5,290 bases of DNA from an uncultured Opitutia bacterium. Lineage in GTDB: Bacteria > Verrucomicrobiota > Verrucomicrobiia > Opitutales > Opitutaceae. Position numbers and translations under genes: made by a program. The notes beneath the pieces were generated by a model, which saw only the letters and a list, made by a program, of their open reading frames with translations, was not told where the DNA came from and did not search any database. The stretch lies in NCBI GenBank assembly GCA_903938935.1, contig CAJAFD010000170.1:1-5290 (forward strand). The letters are read 5' to 3'. Positions 1 to 5,290 of the stretch are shown piece after piece (position 1 is the stretch's first letter; the number at the start of each line of letters is the position of its first letter).

Positions 1-5
1 AGTTC

Positions 6-209
6 ATGAAAAATCCGTTCCGCAGCACTCGTATTTTCTTCGGCGAAATGGTCGGCGAGCTCCAAAAAGCTTCCTGGCCCACCCGCACCGAACTGCGCGA
101 CTCCACCCTCGTGGTGGTGCTGGCCGGTGTGCTGCTCGGTGTTTTCACGAGCATCAGTGACTTCGCTCTCATCAACGTCGTGGACCTCTTCACGTCCTGG
201 GTAAACTAA
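6..209 (+). CDS. secE: Preprotein translocase subunit SecE
   Basis: SecE is the small essential subunit of the SecYEG channel in the inner membrane. It clamps SecY and supports export and membrane insertion of proteins. The 67-residue product has the family layout. A short amphipathic cytoplasmic helix carries the signature ELQKASWPTRTEL (about residues 18-30), and one hydrophobic membrane segment follows at about residues 34-58. This is the short single-span form typical of most bacteria, not the three-span E. coli form. Position directly before nusG is the usual gene order. Only five bases lie upstream of the ATG, so the ribosome binding site is not visible and a start further upstream cannot be excluded. 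However, the length and the position of the signature fit this start. Identification is by motif plus context. Confidence 0.95.
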   Translation: MKNPFRSTRIFFGEMVGELQKASWPTRTELRDSTLVVVLAGVLLGVFTSISDFALINVVDLFTSWVN

Positions 210-221
210 TCCAGCCGCCCC

Positions 222-803
222 ATGTCGTCCGCCACATCGAACGTTCCCGCCAATGCGCAATGGTTTGCGCTCCACACCCTCTCCGGCCAGGAGAACAAGG
301 TGAAGGCCTACATTGAGAAATTCAAGAAGGCCGAGGAGCTCGAAGATGCAATTTTCGAAGTCTTGCTGCCTACGGAAGTCGTTTCCGAAGTGAAGAACGG
401 CAAGAAGAGCACCAAGGTGCGTAAACTCTATCCGGGTTACGTTTTCATCCAGATGGTGCTCTACGGCGAAGATAAGAAAGTCATCAACAAGCCGTGGTAC
501 TTCGTTAAAGAAGTCGCCGGCGTCATTGGCTTCGTCGGTGGCGAGCGTCCAGCCGCCCTGCAACCTTCCGAAATCGTCGAGATCCGTTCGCGCATTGAAG
601 CGGCCAACGGTAAGGAAGTGCCCAAGGTGCAATACACCGTGGGCGAAGAAGTCAAAATCACCGACGGCGCTTTCGCCAGCCTCACGGGCCGGATCGACGA
701 GATCGACCCTGATCGCGGCAAGCTCAAGGTTTCCGTTTCCATTTTCGGCCGTTTCACCCCGGTCGAGCTCGAATACTGGCAAGTGCAGCGCAACAGCGAA
801 TGA
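222..803 (+). CDS. nusG: Transcription termination/antitermination factor NusG
   Basis: NusG binds RNA polymerase during elongation, suppresses pausing, and contacts Rho or ribosomal protein S10 through its C-terminal domain. The 193-residue product shows both domains. The NGN domain covers about residues 13-126, with WFALHTLSGQENKV at 14-27 and the PGYVF core motif at 71-75. The KOW domain covers about residues 138-190, with VGEEVKITDGAFASLTG and the closing SIFGRFTPVELE segment. It is slightly longer than E. coli NusG (181) because of a disordered N-terminal stretch (residues 1-12) and small insertions. The ATG lies 12 nt after the secE stop with no purine-rich SD between them, so translation probably depends on coupling to secE or on a leader-independent mechanism (inference). 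The stop codon is TGA, and its last base begins an ATG. Confidence 0.98.
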   Translation: MSSATSNVPANAQWFALHTLSGQENKVKAYIEKFKKAEELEDAIFEVLLPTEVVSEVKNGKKSTKVRKLYPGYVFIQMVLYGEDKKVINKPWYFVKEVAGVIGFVGGERPAALQPSEIVEIRSRIEAANGKEVPKVQYTVGEEVKITDGAFASLTGRIDEIDPDRGKLKVSVSIFGRFTPVELEYWQVQRNSE

Positions 804-853
804 TGCTTCGCGCCGCCGACTTCCTGAACTTAATCCGTCACACCTACCTCTAA
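803..853 (+). other. Possible 16-codon ORF coupled to the nusG stop, upstream of rplK
   Basis: The nusG stop forms TGATG, so an ATG at 803 shares one base with the stop codon. The frame reads MLRAADFLNLIRHTYL and ends at TAA 851-853, 12 nt before the rplK ATG. No SD is visible for it, so it could only be translated by reinitiation from nusG. It occupies most of the 62-nt spacer and ends close to a gene that itself lacks an SD, which would suit a coupling role. Such short open frames also arise by chance, and I recognise no peptide family. This is a candidate only. Confidence 0.2.
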
Positions 854-865
854 TCTTTTTTTACC

Positions 866-1291
866 ATGGCCAAGAAAATCCAAGGCTACATTCGTCTTCT
901 ACTCCCAGCCGGCGCCGCCAATCCTGCGCCCCCGGTCGGCCCCGCACTCGGTGCCCAAGGCGTCAATATCATGGCGTTTTGTAAGGACTTCAACGCCCGC
1001 ACCAAGGATCAGAACGGCATGATTTTGCCGGTCGTGATCACGGTTTACAGCGACAAGAGCTTCACCTTCATCCTCAAGTCCCCGCCCGCGTCCGTGCTGC
1101 TCAAAAAAGCCGCCAACATCGCCAGCGGTTCGGCCAAGCCCAACCAAGATAAAGTCGGCAAGGTCACCAAAAAACAGCTACTTGAGATCTATAAACTCAA
1201 GGCCAAAGACCTCAACGCCAAGGACGACGAAGCCGGTATCAAGATCATCGCCGGTACCGCCCGCAACATGGGCATCGAAGTCGTCGGTTAA
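866..1291 (+). CDS. rplK: 50S ribosomal protein L11
   Basis: L11 binds the GTPase-associated region of 23S rRNA at the base of the L7/L12 stalk. It is needed for factor-dependent GTP hydrolysis and for RelA activation in bacteria that use it. The 141-residue product has the normal family length. The N-terminal domain carries the proline motif PPVGPALG at residues 22-29 and then GVNIMAFCKDFNART. In known L11 proteins these prolines line the thiostrepton/micrococcin pocket. The rRNA-binding C-terminal domain (about residues 75-141) ends with the conserved DLNAKDDEAGIKIIAGTARNMGIEV segment in two adjoining blocks. The residues AQ at 30-31 replace the commoner QH/QR, a variant that looks tolerated. 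No SD precedes the ATG. Instead a seven-T run sits at 856-862, just before ACC-ATG. The start is supported by homology because MAKKIQGYIRL matches the family N terminus. Confidence 0.98.
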   Translation: MAKKIQGYIRLLLPAGAANPAPPVGPALGAQGVNIMAFCKDFNARTKDQNGMILPVVITVYSDKSFTFILKSPPASVLLKKAANIASGSAKPNQDKVGKVTKKQLLEIYKLKAKDLNAKDDEAGIKIIAGTARNMGIEVVG

Positions 1292-1296
1292 TATTT

Positions 1297-1340
1297 TCCC
1301 GCACACAAAACCACACTCGCCGCGGGAGTCCTTCCAGGAC
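1297..1340 (+). promoter_or_regulatory. Two adjacent stems in the rplK-rplA spacer
   Basis: TCCCGC at 1297-1302 is exactly complementary to GCGGGA at 1322-1327, with a 19-nt loop. It is followed directly by GTCC (1328-1331) / GGAC (1337-1340) around a 5-nt loop. No T run follows, so this is not an intrinsic terminator. It lies 11 nt upstream of the strong rplA SD. It could be a regulatory RNA fold or chance pairing. L1 is known to repress its own operon through an mRNA site in other bacteria, but I cannot match this sequence to the known L1 site. Confidence 0.25.
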
Positions 1341-1351
1341 GTTCGCACCGC

Positions 1352-1357
1352 AAGGAG
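1352..1357 (+). promoter_or_regulatory. Strong Shine-Dalgarno of rplA
   Basis: AAGGAG ends 5 nt before the rplA ATG at 1363. It is the only full-strength SD in the window, and it fixes the rplA start. Confidence 0.85.
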
Positions 1358-1362
1358 TCACA

Positions 1363-2061
1363 ATGCCAAAAAAACAGAGCAAACGCTACCGCAGCGCCCT
1401 CAAGGTCGCTGATCTCGCCAAGGATTACCCACTCGCTGAAGCGGTGGAAATCCTCACCAAATTCCCTAAGGCCAAGTTCGACGAGACCGTCGAGTTGTCC
1501 TTCCGCCTCGGCGTTGATGGCGCCTCCGGCGACCAAAACGTCCGCGGTACCACGCCGTTGCCCAACGGCTCGGGCAAGAAAGTCCGCGTCTTGGTGTTCA
1601 CCGACAATCCCGCCGCGGCGCTCGCCGCTGGTGCTGATACTGCCGGTCTCGCCGACATCATGACCAAGATCAACGAAGGCTGGCTCGATTTCGACGTCGC
1701 CATTTCCACCGTTGAGGCCATGAAGCAAGTCCGTACGCTCGCTCGCGTGCTCGGCCCGAAAGGCCTCATGCCGAACCCAAAGTCGGGCACCGTCACCGAC
1801 GACATCGCTGCCGGCATCAAAGCCGTCAAAGCGGGTCGCGTTGAATTCAAGATGGACAAAGCTGCGATCATCGGCGTCGGCGTCGGTAAGCGCTCCTTCA
1901 CCAATGCCCAGATCCTCGAGAACGCCCTGTGCGTGCTCGACGCGGTCGGCAAAGCCAAGCCCGCCACCTTCAAGGGCGGCGTCTTCATCAAATCCGTCAC
2001 CATCTCCTCGAGCATGAGCCCCGGCGTTCGCGTCGCCTCGTCCGAGTTCAGCAAATATTAA
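1363..2061 (+). CDS. rplA: 50S ribosomal protein L1
   Basis: L1 forms the mobile L1 stalk of the large subunit, contacts E-site tRNA, and in several bacteria represses its own operon by binding mRNA. The 232-residue product has normal length. Visible marks are the N-terminal MPKKQSKRYRSA tail, the ETVELSFRLGVD strand, the VRGTTPLPNGSGKKVRVLVF core, and the L1 signature VLGPKGLMPNPKSGTVT at about residues 129-144. The C-terminal segment with TFKGGVFIKSVTISSSMSPGVRV returns to domain I. The start is fixed by the AAGGAG site 5 nt upstream. The gene ends in TAA only 14 nt before rplJ, so the two are probably translated in sequence. No anomalies are seen. Confidence 0.98.
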   Translation: MPKKQSKRYRSALKVADLAKDYPLAEAVEILTKFPKAKFDETVELSFRLGVDGASGDQNVRGTTPLPNGSGKKVRVLVFTDNPAAALAAGADTAGLADIMTKINEGWLDFDVAISTVEAMKQVRTLARVLGPKGLMPNPKSGTVTDDIAAGIKAVKAGRVEFKMDKAAIIGVGVGKRSFTNAQILENALCVLDAVGKAKPATFKGGVFIKSVTISSSMSPGVRVASSEFSKY

Positions 2062-2063
2062 CC

Positions 2064-2067
2064 GGAG
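2064..2067 (+). promoter_or_regulatory. Shine-Dalgarno of rplJ
   Basis: GGAG at 2064-2067 ends 8 nt before ATG 2076. It lies in the 14-nt rplA-rplJ spacer and decides the rplJ start against an in-frame ATG at 1929 buried in rplA. Confidence 0.7.
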
Positions 2068-2075
2068 CCCGACCC

Positions 2076-2564
2076 ATGAGAGCCGAAAAAAATTATCTGA
2101 TCGCCGAGGTCGAGACGCACCTCAAGAAATCCGACTACGTCATCCTCGCCAACTTCACGAAAGTGACCGTGGCGGACGTGGCCGACTTGCGCGCTAAACT
2201 CGCTGCCGAAAAAGCCGAGTTCCACGTCGTCAAGAACAGTTCCCTCCGGGTCGCCGCCAAGGCGCTCGGCCTGCCCGAGATCGAGTCCGCGTTGAGCGGC
2301 CCGACCGCGGTGGTGGTCGGCGGTAAAAATCCCGCCGGTGTCGCCAAAGTCCTGAAGAAATTCTTCGAGGATAAGCAAAAACTCGAAGTGAAGATTGGCG
2401 TGCTCGACAAGAAACTCGTCACCCCCGCCGACCTCGCCAAGATGGCCGACTTGCCCTCGTTCGAGGCCCTGCGTTCCCAGTTCCTGGGCATGCTCACCAG
2501 CAATGCGGCGTCCTTCGTCCGCGTGCTCGACGCCAAAGTCAAAAAGGAGCAACCCGCCGCCTAA
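2076..2564 (+). CDS. rplJ: 50S ribosomal protein L10
   Basis: L10 (P0) is the base of the L7/L12 stalk. Its N-terminal domain binds 23S rRNA beside L11, and its long C-terminal helix carries the L7/L12 dimers. The 162-residue product matches the usual length (about 165). It starts MRAEKNYLIAEV and contains the block VTVADVADLRAKL (about residues 30-42) and the hallmark VVKNSSLRVAAKALG (about 51-65). The helical C-terminal part, FEALRSQFLGMLTSNAASF and onward, is where L7/L12 would dock. K29 sits where many L10 proteins have glycine before the T-V pair. The frame is open upstream to an ATG at 1929, but that would add 49 residues of arginine-rich non-homologous sequence overlapping rplA. The ATG at 2076 with GGAG 8 nt upstream is preferred. 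Confidence 0.97.
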   Translation: MRAEKNYLIAEVETHLKKSDYVILANFTKVTVADVADLRAKLAAEKAEFHVVKNSSLRVAAKALGLPEIESALSGPTAVVVGGKNPAGVAKVLKKFFEDKQKLEVKIGVLDKKLVTPADLAKMADLPSFEALRSQFLGMLTSNAASFVRVLDAKVKKEQPAA

Positions 2565-2574
2565 ACCCTTTTCA

Positions 2575-2608
2575 TCGACGGCTCGCTCTTCACGGATCGG
2601 GCCGCCGA
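2575..2608 (+). promoter_or_regulatory. GC-rich hairpin in the rplJ-rplL spacer
   Basis: CGGCTCG (2579-2585) pairs with CGGGCCG (2598-2604) as seven pairs including one G-U, with a 12-nt loop. Beyond an A-C mismatch, TCG (2575-2577) pairs with CGA (2606-2608). It begins 10 nt after the rplJ stop. No T run follows, so it does not look like a terminator. It could protect the 3' end of the rplJ segment, be an RNase processing site, or bind a regulator; the sequence alone does not decide. A weaker GTTTC/GAAAC stem lies downstream at 2656-2672. Confidence 0.45.
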
Positions 2609-2685
2609 GAAATAACCTCCATTGGGGTAGGCTAGGGGATACGTCTCTTAAACGCGTTTCACTTTTCGAAACCGCTAGTCGCCTC

Positions 2686-2690
2686 AGGAA
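2686..2690 (+). promoter_or_regulatory. Shine-Dalgarno of rplL
   Basis: AGGAA at 2686-2690 ends 9 nt before ATG 2700 and is followed by the small repeat ACTACTACTA that runs into the start codon. It is a moderate but plausible site for a gene that must be translated about four times more than its neighbours. Confidence 0.55.
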
Positions 2691-2699
2691 ACTACTACT

Positions 2700-3083
<384 letters not shown>

Positions 3084-3124
3084 TCGCTTGGTCGATTCTG
3101 CCTGTATTCATTCGCAAAACCATC

Positions 3125-3168
3125 GGACAGGCCGTGCCTCGCGCGGCCTGTCCTTTGGCTTTTTCTTT
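3125..3168 (+). terminator. Intrinsic terminator or attenuator between rplL and rpoB
   Basis: GGACAGGCCG (3125-3134) pairs perfectly with CGGCCTGTCC (3144-3153). The stem continues inward with a T-G wobble and two more pairs, leaving a CTC triloop: 13 pairs in all. It is followed by TTTGGCTTTTTCTTT. The hairpin is strong, while the T tract is broken by GGC, so partial termination is likely. In E. coli the same spacer holds a known attenuator that lets only part of transcription reach rpoB. A similar role here is inferred from position and shape. Confidence 0.8.
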
Positions 3169-3190
3169 GTTCTTTCGTTAGGTTCCCGCG

Positions 3191-3224
3191 CGGCGCATTG
3201 AGCGCCGGGCACTTGTCTTTTTTT
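3191..3224 (+). promoter_or_regulatory. Second hairpin plus T7 run in the rpoB leader
   Basis: CGGCGC (3191-3196) and GCGCCG (3202-3207) form a perfect six-pair stem with an ATTGA loop. A run of seven T lies at 3218-3224, ten bases after the stem. The gap is too long for a classic terminator. It may be a weak second attenuator, a processing site, or part of the rpoB 5' leader. Confidence 0.35.
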
Positions 3225-3252
3225 CGTCATTCACCTCCGACCGGATATTCCC

Positions 3253-5290
3253 ATGGCCGACCGCACTCACTCCGAACGCACGAACTTCGGCAAACTCCGC
3301 GAAGTCATTCAGCCGCCGAATCTCATTGAGATTCAGATCACGTCCTATCTCGAGTTCCTCCAAAAAGGTATTCCTGAGAAGCAACGCAAGCCCCAGGGCT
3401 TGGAGGCCGTTTTCCGCGAGGTATTCCCGATCCATTCTTACGACGAGCGTCTCGTCCTCGAATACGTTTCCTACACCCTCGGTGATTCTAAGAATTCCGA
3501 GCTCGAGTGTCTCCGCGAAGGCGTCACCTACTCGGTGCCCCTTTACGTGAAGCTCCGCCTCCGCGAGGAAGACTTCATCAAGGATGAAGATATTTACATG
3601 GGCGAAATCCCCATGGTGACCGAGCGCGGCTCCTTCATCATCAACGGCGCTGAACGCGTCGTCGTCTCGCAACTCCATCGCTCGCCCGGCATCGCTTTTG
3701 AAGTGACGCCGCACCCGAACGGTAAACTGCTCCACTCCTTCCGTATCATCCCGGACCGCGGCACCTGGCTCGAAGTCCAGTTCGACAACAACGATCTGCT
3801 CTACGTCTATCTCGATCGCCGCCGTCGTCGTCGCAAATTCCTCATCACGACGTTGCTCCGCGCTATCGGCTACTCGAGCGACATCGATATCTTGAATCTC
3901 TTCTACGAGATCAAAGACCTCAAAGTTTCCAAAGCCCTCGACCTCGAGAACGTTTCCACGCTCGTGCTCGTCGAAGACGCGATCGATGCCCAACAAGGCG
4001 TCGTGCTCGCGCGTGCGTTTGAACCGCTCACGAAGCAGATCGTGCGCACCTTCGAGAAACACGGCATCTCCACGATCCGCGTGATCGACACCACCGTCGA
4101 CGAAGGCGCCCTCATCCGCGCGCTCAAGAAAGACCCGACGCGCAACGAAGAAGAAGCCCTCAAGGAAATCTACAAGCGCCTCCGTCCCGGCGAGCCGCCC
4201 ACCACCGCCAACGCCAAAGCCCTCCTCAAGCGCCTCTTCTTCGATCCAAAGCGCTATGACCTCGGCCGCGTCGGTCGTTACAAGGTCAACCAAAAGCTCG
4301 GCCTCAAAGTCACCCTCGAGCAACGCATCATCGAGAGCGGCGATATCGTGGCCGCCACGAAATATCTCGGTCGCCTCAAGAAAGGCGAAGGCGTCGTCGA
4401 CGATATCGATCACCTCGGTTCCCGTCGCGTCCGCACTGTCGGCGAACTCCTCGCTAACCAATGCCGCGTCGGCCTCAGCCGCACCGAGCGTCTGGTCCGC
4501 GAGCGCATGACCATGTATGACCAGAGCGTCGACTCGATCACGCCCCAAAAGCTGATCAACCCGAAGGCCCTGACCACGGTCATCCGCGATTTCTTCGCGC
4601 GCAGCCAGCTCTCGCAGTTCATGGACCAGATCAACCCGCTCGCCGAGGTCACGCACAAGCGCCGCCTCTCCGCGCTCGGGCCAGGCGGTCTCAATCGCGA
4701 ACGCGCTGGTTTCGAAGTCCGCGACGTTCACCCGTCGCACTACGGCCGCATCTGCCCCATCGAGACCCCCGAAGGTCCGAACATCGGTCTGATCAATTCC
4801 CTCTCGACTTACGCTCGCGTGAACGAGTTCGGCTTCATTGAGACGCCTTACCGCATCGTCAAAGACGGCCGCGCCACCGACAAGATCGAGTACCTCACCG
4901 CCGACCAAGAAGAAGCCAAGGTCATCGCCCAGGCTAATTCCGAGATCGACGAAAAGGGCCATTTCAGCGGCAAGGTAACCGTTCGTCAGGACGGCGAGTT
5001 CCTCGAAGTCTCTGCTTCCGAAGTTCATTACATGGACGTCTCACCGAAGCAGGTGATTTCGATCGCCGCCGGCATGATCCCGTTCCTTGAGCACGACGAT
5101 GCGAATCGCGCACTCATGGGCGCCAACATGCAACGTCAAGGCGTGCCGCTCCTCCAGGCTGAGTCGCCGCTCGTCGGCACCGGCATCGAAGAACGCGTCG
5201 CTCTCGACTCCAAGATCGTCGTCGTCGCTGCTGAATCCGGCATCGTCGCCTCCGTAGATGCGAAACGCATCGTCGTCACCACAGACGGCG
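3253..5290 (+). CDS. rpoB: RNA polymerase beta subunit, 5' part (runs off window)
   Basis: RpoB forms one side of the polymerase cleft and much of the active centre. The frame is open from ATG 3253 to the window end: 679 codons, about half of a typical bacterial beta subunit. Visible landmarks are the N-terminal FGKLREVIQPPNLIEIQ; GEIPMVTERGSFIINGAERVV split over two blocks at about residues 117-137; RPGEPPT at 311-317; and LFFDPKRYDLGRVGRYK after it. The rifampicin region SQLSQFMDQINPLAEVTHKR begins at about residue 451, and CPIETPEGPNIGLI lies at 501-514. Numbering runs about 58 behind E. coli. D458, H468, R471 and S473 match E. coli D516, H526, R529 and S531, so the usual resistance substitutions are absent. 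The start is the first ATG/GTG/TTG after an in-frame stop at 3199. Only a weak GGA (3243-3245) serves as SD. Confidence 0.99.
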   Translation, partial: MADRTHSERTNFGKLREVIQPPNLIEIQITSYLEFLQKGIPEKQRKPQGLEAVFREVFPIHSYDERLVLEYVSYTLGDSKNSELECLREGVTYSVPLYVKLRLREEDFIKDEDIYMGEIPMVTERGSFIINGAERVVVSQLHRSPGIAFEVTPHPNGKLLHSFRIIPDRGTWLEVQFDNNDLLYVYLDRRRRRRKFLITTLLRAIGYSSDIDILNLFYEIKDLKVSKALDLENVSTLVLVEDAIDAQQGVVLARAFEPLTKQIVRTFEKHGISTIRVIDTTVDEGALIRALKKDPTRNEEEALKEIYKRLRPGEPPTTANAKALLKRLFFDPKRYDLGRVGRYKVNQKLGLKVTLEQRIIESGDIVAATKYLGRLKKGEGVVDDIDHLGSRRVRTVGELLANQCRVGLSRTERLVRERMTMYDQSVDSITPQKLINPKALTTVIRDFFARSQLSQFMDQINPLAEVTHKRRLSALGPGGLNRERAGFEVRDVHPSHYGRICPIETPEGPNIGLINSLSTYARVNEFGFIETPYRIVKDGRATDKIEYLTADQEEAKVIAQANSEIDEKGHFSGKVTVRQDGEFLEVSASEVHYMDVSPKQVISIAAGMIPFLEHDDANRALMGANMQRQGVPLLQAESPLVGTGIEERVALDSKIVVVAAESGIVASVDAKRIVVTTDG

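Noticed and set aside
824..865. Possible promoter before rplK (TAATCT as -10)
   Set aside because: The match to TATAAT is poor and no credible -35 is present.
526..984. A 152-codon + strand frame overlapping nusG and rplK
   Set aside because: It overlaps two certain genes in another frame and has a low-complexity S/R/P composition typical of a shadow.
1929..2075. Upstream in-frame extension of rplJ starting inside rplA
   Set aside because: The added 49 residues are arginine-rich, do not resemble L10, and overlap rplA. The ATG at 2076 has an SD and matches the family N terminus.
2575..2608. The rplJ-rplL hairpin as an intrinsic terminator
   Set aside because: No T run follows the stem; the next bases are GAAATAACC. 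It is kept as a structured element only.
2622..2651. Possible sigma-70 promoter in the rplJ-rplL spacer (TTGGGG with TCTTAA)
   Set aside because: Both boxes match the consensus poorly, and spacing was the only support.
3178..5028. A 616-codon open frame on the - strand opposite rpoB
   Set aside because: It is fully antisense to a clearly conserved rpoB. Its composition (rich in D, E, V, A, F) is what the complement of GAC/GAG/CTC/GTC-rich codons gives. It has no recognisable domain.

Overview
The window is the bacterial transcription/translation cluster secE-nusG-rplK-rplA-rplJ-rplL-rpoB. All seven genes are on the + strand and all start with ATG. rpoB continues past the right edge, where rpoC would be expected. 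secE begins only five bases from the left edge, so its promoter and upstream neighbour are not visible. The DNA is fairly GC-rich with C/G-ending codons. The protein style fits a PVC-superphylum bacterium, most likely Verrucomicrobiota of the Opitutae type. Pointers are the NusG segment around KPWYFVKEVAGVIGF, the basic stretch DRRRRRRKFLITTLLRAIGY in RpoB, and weak or absent Shine-Dalgarno (SD) sites at several genes. This placement comes from memory of family sequences, not from a search.

Layout: secE (6-209) and nusG (222-803) are separated by 12 nt. The 62-nt gap to rplK (866-1291) holds no SD, but a 16-codon ORF begins on the nusG stop codon (TGATG) and nearly fills it. A 71-nt spacer with two adjacent small stems leads to rplA (1363-2061), which has the best SD of the window. 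rplJ (2076-2564) follows after 14 nt. A 135-nt spacer with a GC-rich hairpin precedes rplL (2700-3083). The 169-nt rplL-rpoB spacer carries a strong terminator-like hairpin followed by a second hairpin with a T7 run. rpoB starts at 3253, and 679 codons are visible.

The genes work together as follows. SecE anchors the SecYEG translocon. NusG links RNA polymerase elongation to Rho or the ribosome. L11, L1, L10 and L7/L12 build the two mobile stalks of the 50S subunit. RpoB is the beta subunit of RNA polymerase. The hairpin after rplL is where an attenuator would let ribosomal protein synthesis exceed polymerase synthesis, as known in E. coli.

No mobile element, CRISPR array, tRNA, rRNA or accessory gene is visible, and I see no undescribed system. 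The points worth checking are regulatory: the spacer hairpins, the lack of room for a canonical L10 leader, the small ORF before rplK, and an in-frame repeat in the L7/L12 hinge.
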